This document shows positions 26,225 through 34,525 of a DNA stretch of 64,000 nt, piece by piece. Origin of the DNA: CBDCMJ01 sp965224325 (lineage in GTDB: Bacteria > Chloroflexota > Dehalococcoidia > Lucifugimonadales > UBA3495). Location of the stretch: NCBI GenBank assembly GCA_965224325.1, contig CBDCYT010000015.1:124001-188000 (forward strand), given 5' to 3'. Each line of letters starts with the position of its first letter. Position 1 is the first letter of the stretch. The notes below the pieces were generated by a model that saw nothing but the letters and a program-made list of their open reading frames with translations, had not been told where the DNA came from and did no database searches. The position numbers and the translations under genes were made by a program.

Positions 26225-26885
26225 GTTGCCGGTGATGCTGCGGACTTACTGGGTGCAATTGTTTACAACCCGAGAGACACCGGTAAAGAGGACCTGCTCC
26301 GCGAGGCTGGACCGGTGCGGCGGTTCGATGGATTGAGACTGCCGAACGAGAACAAGATTCTGCACTTCCGCCATATACTGAGGAAGCACCGCCTCGGCCA
26401 GAGCCCGTTCGAAGAGACCGACCGGAGTCTGGCGTCGCAAGGGCTGGGGCTGCGAGAGCGGACGATAGTGGGCGCCAGCGGAAACGAGGCGCTGTCTTCC
26501 ACTGAGAATTGGATTGGGCCGCGGGACCCGGAGCCTGTCTCAGAAGTCTCCAGTCACGATTTTGGGCGGACGCAAGCTGACAGGTTACTATTTTTGACCG
26601 CCTAAACCAGTATTGGATGCGGCTCAATAACCCGTCATTTCCGCGAAAACGGGAATCCACGGCCCCGATCGGGGAGCGGGAATCCCCGGCATCCTCGCGT
26701 CATACCCCCGTATCATCCCCCCGTCATTCCCGCGTTCGCGGGAATCCAGAAAGGTAGGATGCTGGAGGACTCAGCTTTATGAGACAAGCTCACCCGGAGA
26801 TGCCCCCCGACGAAGAAAGGGAACAACTGACAGTTCGAGATGAAAGCGCATATTGGGGTCAATGCGCAGACCGGGATGGCGGTCG
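26225..26885 (+). pseudogene. IS5-family transposase relic, frameshifted and split by a MITE
   Basis: The pieces read LPVMLRTYWVQLF in one frame (about 26226-26264), then shift to YNPRDTG...VRRFDGLRLPNENKILHFRHILRK and LREGTIV-like LRERTIVGAS, SSTENWIGPRDPE up to 26530. After the inserted element, KKGNN*QFEMKAHIGVNAQTGM continues in another frame to about 26880, with an internal stop. These match the N-terminal and central parts of IS5-type transposases in order. The C-terminal catalytic part is missing. This is an old IS copy, dead by frameshift, nonsense, insertion and truncation. Confidence 0.85.
26531..26791 (+). mobile_element. MITE-like element, family A, copy 2
   Basis: It has the same ends as copy 1 (GAGCCTGTCTCA; right end TGAGACAAGCTC). 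The flanking direct repeat ACCCG (26526-26530 and 26792-26796) extends to ACCCGGAG when the adjoining GAG is counted. It is 261 bp, longer than copy 1, because it holds extra palindromic modules (CCCCGATCGGGG near 26663 and CCCGCGTTCGCGGG near 26727). It interrupts the IS5 transposase relic exactly between RDPE and the following Met codon, which fixes the pre-insertion sequence. Confidence 0.9.
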
Positions 26886-27072
26886 GCACGGAGCTCTTGG
26901 CACTCCGCTATAATTGGACTCGCCTTGTGGTCCCCTCCAAAGGCGGCGAGTTTTAGCTCTCCCTTGATTGTGGCAGATCGTGTTCATCGTCGCGGGCCAC
27001 GGCGAACTTGGCGAGTCTGTGGATTTAGCAGAGTGGCGAGCCGGGAGTAGAGAGCAATTAGGAGGATTAGGT

Positions 27073-27699
27073 ATGGAAGATATGGATTTGTTTGAAGCCA
27101 TGTACAGCCAGAGATCTTTTACCCGCTTCAGGCCGGACCCGGTGCCCAAAGAAGCGATCGATAAAATAATCGAGGCGGCCACCAGAGCCCCCAGCGGAGC
27201 CAACCGGCAGCACTGGGAGTTCATCGCCATTACCGACCCGGACGTTGTTGCGCAGGTGGGCAACGTTTACCGCGAGGTATGGTTGGGGCTGATGGGACAC
27301 GAGCCTCGCCCCGACGAGACCCCGGTGTACCGGGCGGCCCGCTACTTAGCTAATCACATGCCCGAAGTCCCGGCCATGGTGTTGGCCTGCGTAGACCACA
27401 GTCAAGGGTATGCTGCCCATAATCCAGGAGAGCCCATCGACTCAGGGAAGTACGCGTCGTCGATCTGGCCGGCAATCCAAAACCTTTTCTTGGCTGCCAG
27501 GGCTCTGGGGCTGGGCACCCGCTTAACCACGGCCCATTTGAGAGGAGAGCAGCGAGTCAAGGATATTCTAGGCATCCCCGAACACGTGGAAACCGTGATG
27601 CTGACCCCCCTGGGATACCCCCGAGGCAACTTCGGCCCCACGCAACGACGGCCAACGGCGGAAGTTACGTCCTACAATCGTTACGGGAACAGGGAGTAA
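27073..27699 (+). CDS. Nitroreductase-family FMN oxidoreductase
   Basis: 208 aa. Motifs are YSQRSFTRFRPDPVP at the N-terminus (FMN phosphate Arg), ATRAPSGANRQHWEF, SSIWPAIQNLFLAARALGLGTRLTT, and a C-terminal LTPLGYPRG. It is a flavoenzyme that reduces nitro or quinone-like compounds, or dehalogenates or oxidises other substrates, with NAD(P)H. The open frame from 26968 is longer; ATG 27073 is chosen because GGAGG lies 7 nt upstream. Confidence 0.93.
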   Translation: MEDMDLFEAMYSQRSFTRFRPDPVPKEAIDKIIEAATRAPSGANRQHWEFIAITDPDVVAQVGNVYREVWLGLMGHEPRPDETPVYRAARYLANHMPEVPAMVLACVDHSQGYAAHNPGEPIDSGKYASSIWPAIQNLFLAARALGLGTRLTTAHLRGEQRVKDILGIPEHVETVMLTPLGYPRGNFGPTQRRPTAEVTSYNRYGNRE

Positions 27700-27750
27700 A
27701 GGACCGGCGTCGCAAAGCCGTCAAAGGTCCTCTCGTTTAATCCTGGCGCC

Positions 27751-27980
27751 GGGCTTTGGCCAGCGGCAGGTCGCCGTTACCGGCACTGGTGTTTAGATGG
27801 CGGCCCCAAGCTTTGGCCCCGGGCGGGTTGGCGCCACCAGTCCTGGTGGTAGGTCCAGGCGTCAAGCTTTTGCCCCATGCTGATGGGCGTTACTGGCGCT
27901 GGTGGTAAATCCCGGAGTCGAGCGCTGGTGTTAAGTGCCGGCACTGGGATGATGGCCAGCCGCCGGTTGGCGCTACTGGC
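27751..27980. repeat. Degenerate tandem repeat, about 56-bp period
   Basis: Units at 27807-27862 and 27863-27918 are both 56 bp and identical at about 40 of 56 positions by eye. Both begin CAAGCTTT and share CTGGTGGTA. A weaker unit precedes (27751-27806) and another follows. The array fills the nitroreductase-VOC gap, which has no gene (27700-28046). Confidence 0.7.
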
Positions 27981-28046
27981 CATAGTTGTTCACTAATCGC
28001 TGCCGGGGCGTCTGACTTGAACCCTCAGGTCTGGTGGTGCGGTCTC

Positions 28047-28433
28047 TTACGAACTCGGCTGCACCAGCTCGATGCGGACATTGTCCGGCCCCTCGATGTA
28101 GGATATCCTACTGCCTGAGGCTACCGGAGTGATGGGCAGCAACACGCCTACTCCCTGGGACTCCATGCGGGCCATCACACCTTCGATGTCGTCGGTATCG
28201 AAGCCGAAATGCTCCAACCCATAGTGAGACTCCGCGGTGCCTTGAGGCAGCGATTGCCCCGCCGGGGCGCTTGTGACGTTAATCCGAGTCCCCTCAATGT
28301 CTAGTCTGACGGTCTGAGACCCGCCCAAACCTTGACCCTCTCCAACAATTTTGGCGCCGAACATATCCACGTACCACTGAGCGGTCTTTAGGGGGTCTGG
28401 CGCTTTCAAATGGATGTGATTGATCCGAAACAT
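28047..28433 (-). CDS. VOC-superfamily (glyoxalase-like) protein
   Basis: 128 aa. The single-domain VOC fold has INHIHLKAPDPLKTAQWYVDMFGA at the start, YGLEHFGFDTDD in the middle and a terminal YIEGPDNVRIELVQ with the metal-binding Glu. The pattern is close to methylmalonyl-CoA epimerase and glyoxalase-type enzymes, but the substrate cannot be set. GAGAGGTG precedes ATG 28433 by about 8 nt. The 342 bp upstream (28434-28775) hold no recognisable gene. Confidence 0.87.
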   Translation of the reverse strand: MFRINHIHLKAPDPLKTAQWYVDMFGAKIVGEGQGLGGSQTVRLDIEGTRINVTSAPAGQSLPQGTAESHYGLEHFGFDTDDIEGVMARMESQGVGVLLPITPVASGSRISYIEGPDNVRIELVQPSS

Positions 28434-28775
28434 GGTGATTCACCTCTCCGAAATTGGAAGCGGCCTATCCTCTGGCAAATAACCCGTGAATAGTCCCGCG
28501 GGAGCCCGCTGGCTGAAGCTAGCATAACATACGCCAAGGCCATTGCCCCCAGCTTCGCGTTGACACCTAAAGTCCTCCTCTTTAAAATTAGGTTGCCATC
28601 CACCGAGTCTGGGGGTGAGCTGGATGCCGCTTTTTCACCGAGGAATGGGCCGCTGGGATCTTATGAGGACCGAGACGGCCGGCGACAATTTTAGAGCAAC
28701 AACAAGCTCCCCGATATCCCGGGGCAATGGTTTCGCCTGCGGCCGGCGTCTTACTTTGGCCTGCCGAGGCGCACG

Positions 28776-29750
28776 GTGAACTCAACCATCACCGCCGTCG
28801 CCGGTTTGGAGGCTGGGCACTACACTGACCTAGAGCACGGCACCGGTTGCACGGTTTTCCTTTGCCGCCAGGGGGCTGTGGGTGGCGTAGACGTTCGGGG
28901 CGGCTCCCCGGGAACCCGAGAAACCGACCTGCTTAGGCCGGTCCACAGGGTGGACCGCGTTCACGGCATAGTCCTTAGCGGTGGCAGCGCCTTCGGATTG
29001 GACTCTGCCTCCGGGGTCATGGAATACCTGGCAGGCCTGAACATCGGATTCCAAGTTGGCCCCGCCATCGTCCCAATTGTCCCCGCTGCGATTCTATTCG
29101 ATCTGGGTCTGCTGAGTTCCGAGGTCCGGCCCGGGGCAGCCGAGGGCCGGGCGGCCTGCTTGGCGGCCAGCATTAGTCCCATGGCGCAGGGCAGCGTCGG
29201 CGCCGGAGCGGGCGCCACAGTTGCCAAAGCACAAGGCATTGAGTTCGCGGTTAAATCAGGCATCGGTTCCGCCTCAATGAAGCTCCCCAATGGTCCGGTT
29301 GTGGCGGCGGCCGTGGCCGTCAACGCCTACGGGGGCGTGTTCGATTACCGGTCCGGTCTCCTGTTGGCGGGGCCTAGAAGGCGAAATGGCCCAGGTTTTG
29401 ACGATCCTGTTGAGGCCGTGCTGGGAACTGCCGCCGGTCCGGAAGGCGAGACTCTGGGCAACACAACCATCGGCGTGGTCGCCACGGATGCCTCCCTGAA
29501 TAAAGAAGAAGCCAATTACATGGCTTCAATTAGCCACGATGGCTTGGCGCTCACCATCCGCCCCTGCCATACGATCTTCGATGGCGACACGATGTTTGCG
29601 ATGGCCACCGCCACGTCTTCGCAAACGGTGAACCTCACCCAATTGGGCGCGGCTGCCGTGGAGGTTACGGCCCAGGCGGTAATCAGGGCGATTCACGCCG
29701 CCACTGGACTCGGAGGGGTCCCCGCAGCGTCCGAGGTAACCCATGGATAA
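28776..29750 (+). CDS. P1-family N-terminal-nucleophile aminopeptidase (DmpA-like)
   Basis: 324 aa. The S58/DmpA fold shows the N-terminal GLEAGHYTD, a glycine-rich VLSGGSAFGLDSASGVMEYL, GSVGAGAGATV, and the autocleavage/nucleophile box GNTTIGVVATDA (N229, T230) followed by L-x-K. Members self-process and act as aminopeptidases, beta-peptidases or amidases on unusual peptides. The protein starts at GTG 28776 (GAGG about 10 nt upstream). Its last 8 nt overlap the next gene, so the two are probably co-translated. Confidence 0.9.
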   Translation: MNSTITAVAGLEAGHYTDLEHGTGCTVFLCRQGAVGGVDVRGGSPGTRETDLLRPVHRVDRVHGIVLSGGSAFGLDSASGVMEYLAGLNIGFQVGPAIVPIVPAAILFDLGLLSSEVRPGAAEGRAACLAASISPMAQGSVGAGAGATVAKAQGIEFAVKSGIGSASMKLPNGPVVAAAVAVNAYGGVFDYRSGLLLAGPRRRNGPGFDDPVEAVLGTAAGPEGETLGNTTIGVVATDASLNKEEANYMASISHDGLALTIRPCHTIFDGDTMFAMATATSSQTVNLTQLGAAAVEVTAQAVIRAIHAATGLGGVPAASEVTHG

Positions 29751-30633
29751 CCGCAACCCGGCTATAGGGATTATCGGCGCTGGAGTCATGGGGCATGGGT
29801 TAGCGCTGTCCTTGGCGTCCGCTAACTACTCGGTATCGTCGGTCAGCAGTCGCAGCCTTAGCTCCGCCCGATCTCTGGCGGAAAAGATTCCCGGCTGCCG
29901 GGCCTACTGGACTGCCCAAGAGTTGGCAGATGCTGCCGACGTCGTGTTCATTACCACTCCCGATTCAGCCATCGCCATGGTGGCGGCTGGTCTGACATGG
30001 CGCCCCGGGCAGGGCGTCGTCCACTGCTGCGGCGCTAGTTCAACGGAGATACTGCGGCCGGCCGCAGTTCAGGGCGCGCTCACCGGCGCTTTTCACCCGT
30101 TGCAAACTCTTGCTGGCGTGGTGGAGCCTGCCGACGCCGCGATTAGGTTGTCCGGCGTTACTTTTCTTGTCTCCGCGGACGGATGGCTGGACCGGTTTCT
30201 CCGGGGCCTAGCTACGGCATTGGGAGGACGCTCTGTGTCCATTCCCGACACTGATCGAGCGCTTTATCATTCCGCGGCAGTCCTGGGGTGCGGTTATCTA
30301 GCCGCGGTGCTGCAGGCTGCGGTGGAGGTGTGGCAGGAACTGGGATTCACGCCGGAGCAAGCGATCCAAGCCCTTTATCCTTTGTCCCGGGCCACCCTTG
30401 ACACCGTGGCCAAACACGGAGTGGCTTCCGGCGTTACGGGGCCCGTGGTCCGCGGGGACGTCGCAACAATCCAGTCCCACCTGGAAGCTCTCCACCAGGC
30501 CTTGCCACACCTGGCGCCCTTATACGGAGCCCTGACCGCCGCGTCGCTTCCGGTGGCAGCCAAGCGTGGAGTTGGCCCCGACCGGATAGTAGACATTCAG
30601 GCCCTGATCGCCCGCTACACCGGAGCGGCATGA
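29743..30633 (+). CDS. Rossmann-fold DUF2520 protein, candidate ketopantoate reductase
   Basis: 296 aa. The N-terminal NAD(P) fold (IGIIGAGVMGHGLALSL) is followed by a DUF2520-type helical domain. The marker segments are VVHCCGASSTEIL and GAFHPLQTLAG. This family often neighbours pantothenate genes, and here panC lies 0.4 kb downstream. Known function in the group is limited. A role in reducing ketopantoate is an inference from context. The start overlaps the preceding peptidase gene by 8 nt. Confidence 0.75.
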   Translation: MDNRNPAIGIIGAGVMGHGLALSLASANYSVSSVSSRSLSSARSLAEKIPGCRAYWTAQELADAADVVFITTPDSAIAMVAAGLTWRPGQGVVHCCGASSTEILRPAAVQGALTGAFHPLQTLAGVVEPADAAIRLSGVTFLVSADGWLDRFLRGLATALGGRSVSIPDTDRALYHSAAVLGCGYLAAVLQAAVEVWQELGFTPEQAIQALYPLSRATLDTVAKHGVASGVTGPVVRGDVATIQSHLEALHQALPHLAPLYGALTAASLPVAAKRGVGPDRIVDIQALIARYTGAA

Positions 30634-30761
30634 CCACGGGGTCAAACGAAAATGACCGGCGCCCAAGGTTAATCGCCGAGACCCGTTCTGCCGAGACCCG
30701 TTCTTGAGAGGCAACTTGCGTGCCCGGAGTGAGCCTACGGATACAGCGATGATGAGGAGCA

Positions 30762-30995
30762 ATGGCCAAAAGACACCTACCGTACAACGGCCAAATTCAG
30801 GTGATGCACGGTATTCCGGGGTTGTATCCCCGCGGGACGCCTACACCCGTCAAGCGCTGCCTCTCCCCGGGCGTCACCGTCTATGATGCCCCCGGTCAAT
30901 ACGTCAGCGAGGTGAAAGGGTGTTCCTTTCACTCCCAGGAGCATAGCTTTGTCATGGGCGAGTCCATTCTTGAAGAACTGGTCACGGTCGAGTAA
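30762..30995 (+). CDS. Small protein of unknown function upstream of panC
   Basis: 77 aa. It is not recognised. The sequence is rich in Gly, Pro and Tyr at the N-terminus (YNGQIQVMHGIPGLYPRG) and has an acidic C-terminus (GESILEELVTVE). There is no membrane span or cysteine pair. Support for a real gene: GAGGAG lies a few bases before ATG 30762, and it is packed between the DUF2520 gene and panC on the same strand. It could still be chance. Confidence 0.45.
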   Translation: MAKRHLPYNGQIQVMHGIPGLYPRGTPTPVKRCLSPGVTVYDAPGQYVSEVKGCSFHSQEHSFVMGESILEELVTVE

Positions 30996-31021
30996 CCGGC
31001 CTGGAACCGGCGGTGCTGATT

Positions 31022-31858
31022 ATGCAGGTCGTTGAAAGCAGCCTCGAAATTGCCCAGGCATGCCGCCAAGTCCCCCGCCCCCTGGCGTTGGTCGCTACCA
31101 TGGGTGCGCTGCACGAGGGTCATTTGACTCTTGTCAGGCGCGCAAAAGAAGAAAACGAAACGGTGGTAGTTAGCATATTCGTAAATCCGGCCCAGTTCGG
31201 CGCTGGAGAAGACCTTGCCTCCTACCCCCGTGACCTGGCGGGAGACCTGGACCTGCTTCGCCGCGAGGGGACCGACCTTGTGTTTACACCCGGCCCGGAA
31301 GACATCTATCCGCCGGGGTTTGACACCTGGATAGACCCAGGAGGCTTGGGAAATAGGTTAGAGGGAGCCCATCGCCCCGGCCATTTCCGGGGAGTCGCCA
31401 CCGTCGTAGCCAAGCTCTTCAACCTGTTGGGGCCCCAACAGGCCTACTTCGGCCAGAAAGACGGTCAACAGACACGGGTGATTTTCCAATTGGTCCGCGA
31501 CCTGTCCTTGGACGTAGAGGTCGTGGTGGCGCCTACAGTGCGGCATTCGGACGGCTTGGCTCTCAGCAGCAGGAACGTATATCTAAGCCCCCGGCAGCGC
31601 GAGGCCGCGCCTGTGGTCTACCGCGCTCTGTGTCACGCCCAGCGGCTATGGCATGCGGGCGACCGGGACGCAGAGTCGCTGCGGCGCGAGGTGCGACGCG
31701 TGCTAGAGCAGGAGGCCTTGATAGAGGGCATAGATTACGTCAGTGTGGCCCATGGCCAGTCGTTGGACGAACTGGAAGAGGGGGAACCCGGAGCCATGGT
31801 TTCGGTGGCCGTGACCCTGGGCCAAATCAGGCTGATCGACAATGTTATCCTGGAGTAA
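31022..31858 (+). CDS. panC: Pantothenate synthetase
   Basis: 278 aa. The enzyme joins pantoate and beta-alanine with ATP in coenzyme A synthesis. Visible motifs are LVATMGALHEGHLTLV (the ATP-binding HxGH box), SIFVNPAQFG, FRGVATVVAKLFN, YFGQKDGQQ, and SDGLALSSRNVYLS. An upstream GTG at 31013 is possible, but ATG 31022 (MQVVESSLEIAQ) aligns with the family start. The ribosome-binding site is weak either way. panB and panD are not adjacent. Confidence 0.96.
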   Translation: MQVVESSLEIAQACRQVPRPLALVATMGALHEGHLTLVRRAKEENETVVVSIFVNPAQFGAGEDLASYPRDLAGDLDLLRREGTDLVFTPGPEDIYPPGFDTWIDPGGLGNRLEGAHRPGHFRGVATVVAKLFNLLGPQQAYFGQKDGQQTRVIFQLVRDLSLDVEVVVAPTVRHSDGLALSSRNVYLSPRQREAAPVVYRALCHAQRLWHAGDRDAESLRREVRRVLEQEALIEGIDYVSVAHGQSLDELEEGEPGAMVSVAVTLGQIRLIDNVILE

Positions 31859-31867
31859 CCCTTCCAA

Positions 31868-31891
31868 GGATGCGGGGATGCGGGGATGCGG
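31868..31891. repeat. Three tandem 8-bp units after panC
   Basis: GGATGCGG is repeated three times without interruption, just past the panC stop. The rest of 31859-32178 holds no gene. Confidence 0.7.
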
Positions 31892-32178
31892 GTTTAGCGA
31901 ACCAGCCGGGGCTGTTGTGTTGGGTTGCACTGCCTGCGGTCATTCCCCCGAGCGTAGGAGTCCGGCCTCAGAATTCACCATCTCCAGGGCCAAGTCAGCC
32001 TCATAACGGTGTCTGGACTCCTGAGCTCCCCGGAGCGACGAAGGCGTTATTTCTGGGGCTATTTCTCCAGGGCTATTTCTACGGCGCGTCAAGATCCGCT
32101 CCTTTCGCCCCGAAAGGACTATACCCGCCTATTTCCGCCGGCGGCCTGACTTTGTGATTGTCCCGCGGGTGGCGTTCG

Positions 32179-32207
32179 TTGACAGCATTATGGGCCCAGC
32201 GTACACT
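32179..32207 (+). promoter_or_regulatory. Promoter of glyA
   Basis: TTGACA at 32179-32184, a 17-nt spacer, and TACACT at 32202-32207. The predicted start near 32214 leaves a leader of about 105 nt before the chosen glyA start codon. Confidence 0.65.
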
Positions 32208-32319
32208 AGATTTAGGCCCCTCCCTCGCGGCTATTCAGCCGTGCGCTGAGCCGGATGACTAATATTTCAAGTCGTTCCGGTGTGCTTATAACCCCCCTGA
32301 CCATCTGATGGAGATTGCC

Positions 32320-33564
32320 ATGGCGTCCTTGGCCCAACAAGACCCTGAGGTAGCTCAGGCCATCCAACGAGAGAACCTGCGGCAGCGCGAATACATAGTG
32401 CTGATCGCTTCCGAGAATTACGCCAGCAAGGCCGTACTGGAGGCGCAGTCCGGCCTAATGAACAATAAGTATGCTGAGGGATATCCGGGGCGCCGCTACT
32501 ACGCCGGATGCGAAAACGTGGACGTGGTGGAGAGTGTGGCGCTGGAGCGAACTAAGCAGGTGTTCAACGCAGAGCACGCCAACGTGCAACCCCATAGCGG
32601 AGCCCAGGCCAATATGGCTGCCTATTTCGCCCTGCTGGAACCCGGTGACCGGGTGATGGGGATGCAATTGGACCACGGAGGACACCTGACCCACGGAGCA
32701 CAGGTCAACTTTTCCGGAAAGCTGTATGACTTCATTCCTTATGGAGTGGACCGGGAAACAGAGACCATAGACTATGCCGAACTGGAACGGTTGGCGTTGG
32801 AACAGAAACCAAAGCTGATTGTTGCCGGATGCAGCGCCTACTCCAGGACCCTTGATTTCCCAAGATTTCGCGCCATCGCCGATGAGGCGAATGCGCTATT
32901 GATGGCGGATATGGCCCACATAGCAGGCTTGGTGGCCGGAGGGGCGCACCCGTCGCCTTTGCCCCATGCCCAAATAGTAACCTCCACCACTCAAAAAAGC
33001 CTTCGCGGCCCCAGGGGCGGCTTTATTCTCTGTGATCAAGAACTGGCCCAGAAAGTCGACTTTGCGGTGTTCCCTTTTTGCCAAGGTGGTCCGTTTATGC
33101 ATGCCATCGCAGGCAAAGCCGTGTGTTTCGGAGAGGCGCTGACGCCTGACTTCGCTCGATATGCCCACCAGGTAGTAGCCAATGCCCAGGCTATGGCCCA
33201 GGAATTATTAGAGTCCGGTTTGCGCTTGGTGTCGGGGGGCACCGACAATCATCTCATGCTCGTGGACCTTACTCAGCTGGGTATTACCGGAAAACAGGCG
33301 GATTCGGCATTGGAAAAAGTGGGTATTGTCGCTAACAAGAACGCAATTCCCTTCGATCCTAGACCTCCCAGGGTGACCAGCGGTCTCCGCTTGGGCACCC
33401 CCGCCATCACCAGCCGGGGTTTCGAGGAACCAGAAGCCAGGCAGGTGGCCCATTTGATAGTGGAGGTGTTGACTGCGATGGACGACGAGACGGTACAACG
33501 CCGAGTCGCGGCGGAGGTCAAGGAGCTTACCTCCAGATTTCCTGTTCCTGGGCTGGACCTCTAG
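32320..33564 (+). CDS. glyA: Serine hydroxymethyltransferase
   Basis: 414 aa. This PLP enzyme interconverts serine and glycine, feeding one-carbon units to folate. Family motifs are present: SENYASKAVLEAQSG, NKYAEGYPGRRYYAGCE, HSGAQANMA, DMAHIAGLVAGG and RGPRGG. The PLP-binding lysine is K226 in TSTTQKSL; most homologues have His, not Gln, just before this lysine. ATG 32320 is chosen over ATG 32308 because the latter overlaps GGAG, a good ribosome-binding site 7 nt before 32320. It is preceded by its own promoter. Confidence 0.96.
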   Translation: MASLAQQDPEVAQAIQRENLRQREYIVLIASENYASKAVLEAQSGLMNNKYAEGYPGRRYYAGCENVDVVESVALERTKQVFNAEHANVQPHSGAQANMAAYFALLEPGDRVMGMQLDHGGHLTHGAQVNFSGKLYDFIPYGVDRETETIDYAELERLALEQKPKLIVAGCSAYSRTLDFPRFRAIADEANALLMADMAHIAGLVAGGAHPSPLPHAQIVTSTTQKSLRGPRGGFILCDQELAQKVDFAVFPFCQGGPFMHAIAGKAVCFGEALTPDFARYAHQVVANAQAMAQELLESGLRLVSGGTDNHLMLVDLTQLGITGKQADSALEKVGIVANKNAIPFDPRPPRVTSGLRLGTPAITSRGFEEPEARQVAHLIVEVLTAMDDETVQRRVAAEVKELTSRFPVPGLDL

Positions 33565-33593
33565 TTGAGCCCCTTAATCCTCGATGCTATAAT
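33565..33593 (+). promoter_or_regulatory. Promoter of the rpsF-ssb-rpsR operon
   Basis: TTGAGC (33565-33570), a 17-nt spacer, and TATAAT (33588-33593) preceded by TGC, giving an extended -10. It begins directly after the glyA stop codon. Transcription would start about 27 nt before rpsF. Confidence 0.75.
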
Positions 33594-33626
33594 CTCAATA
33601 CTATAAAGTCGGGAACGGAGTTTCAT

Positions 33627-34517
33627 TTGCATCATTATGAGCTAGTGGTGGTCCTCAGTCCGATGCTGAACCAGGACCAGGTTTCAGACACGTGGGGACG
33701 CATTAAGAATTTTATCAACAACCGGAACGGGGATATCACGTACGAGGAGAGATGGGGCACCCGCCGCCTGGCCTACCCCATACGCAAAGGGTCGCATCAA
33801 TTCTTGGAAGGAAGCTATCACCTAACCCGCTTTAACGCAGACACCTCCTTCAACAATGAGCTCAACACCTTCCTCAGGTTGGATGAGCAAGTGCTGCGGT
33901 CGTTGGTGGTTGCCACTCAAGCCCCCGGGGTCGAGCCTGAAACCCCCATCCAAGTGCGCGAAGTTGCTGCCCAAGCCGCTGCTGCCCGGGCGGCGGCCGC
34001 TGCTGAAGCTGCTGCTGCCGAGGCCGCCCGCGCCGCTGAGGCCGCTGCCGCTGAACCGGAGGCTGCGGATGGAGTTGAAGAATCCGAAGAATCCGGGGTC
34101 ACCGAGCCTGAAGCCTCGGCTGAGGAACAACCGGCGGATGAGGCAGGCGCCGTGGATGAAGAACCTACGGACGCCCTAGCGGAGGCGTCGGCGGAAGAAG
34201 AGGCGACGGAAGCAGCCGACGCCGAGCCGGCGGCCGAGTCCGTGGCTGAGAACTCTGCGGAAGAAGAGGCGACGGAAGCAGCCGACGCCGAGCCGGCGGC
34301 CGAATCCGTGGCTGAGAACTCTGCTGAAGAAGAGACGACGGAAGCAGCCGACACCGAGCCGGCGGCCGAATCCGTGGCTGAAAGCTCTGCTGAAGAAGAG
34401 GCAACAACCGAAGAGCAGACGGACGCAGCGGTTCAAGAAGCGCCGGTGGAGCAACCACTGGATGAAGAGACCCAAGAGCCGGACGACGCAGCCGAGGTGG
34501 AGCGACAAGGGTCCTAG
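33627..34517 (+). CDS. rpsF: Ribosomal protein S6 with a long acidic repeat tail
   Basis: 296 aa, about three times the usual length. Residues 1-95 are a normal S6 (HHYELVVVLSPML, YPIRKGSHQFLEGSYHL, RLDEQVLRSLVV). From about 105 the tail is first Ala-rich (about 113-145), then strongly acidic with 22-residue repeats (SAEEEATEAADAEPAAESVAEN and variants) to the C-terminus. S6 binds S18 and central-domain 16S rRNA in the 30S subunit. The tail is probably disordered and its role is unknown. TTG 33627 is required to give the family N-terminus; GGAG lies 8 nt upstream. It is first in an operon with ssb and rpsR. Confidence 0.95.
   Translation: MHHYELVVVLSPMLNQDQVSDTWGRIKNFINNRNGDITYEERWGTRRLAYPIRKGSHQFLEGSYHLTRFNADTSFNNELNTFLRLDEQVLRSLVVATQAPGVEPETPIQVREVAAQAAAARAAAAAEAAAAEAARAAEAAAAEPEAADGVEESEESGVTEPEASAEEQPADEAGAVDEEPTDALAEASAEEEATEAADAEPAAESVAENSAEEEATEAADAEPAAESVAENSAEEETTEAADTEPAAESVAESSAEEEATTEEQTDAAVQEAPVEQPLDEETQEPDDAAEVERQGS
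34188..34409 (+). repeat. 66-bp in-frame tandem repeats within rpsF
   Basis: Three units (34188-34253, 34254-34319, 34320-34385) and a partial fourth (to about 34409). Each unit codes for 22 residues. Units 1 and 2 differ at only a few bases, so the expansion is recent. The length is a multiple of three, so expansion or loss keeps the frame. Confidence 0.95.
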
Positions 34518-34525
34518 GGGCAATC

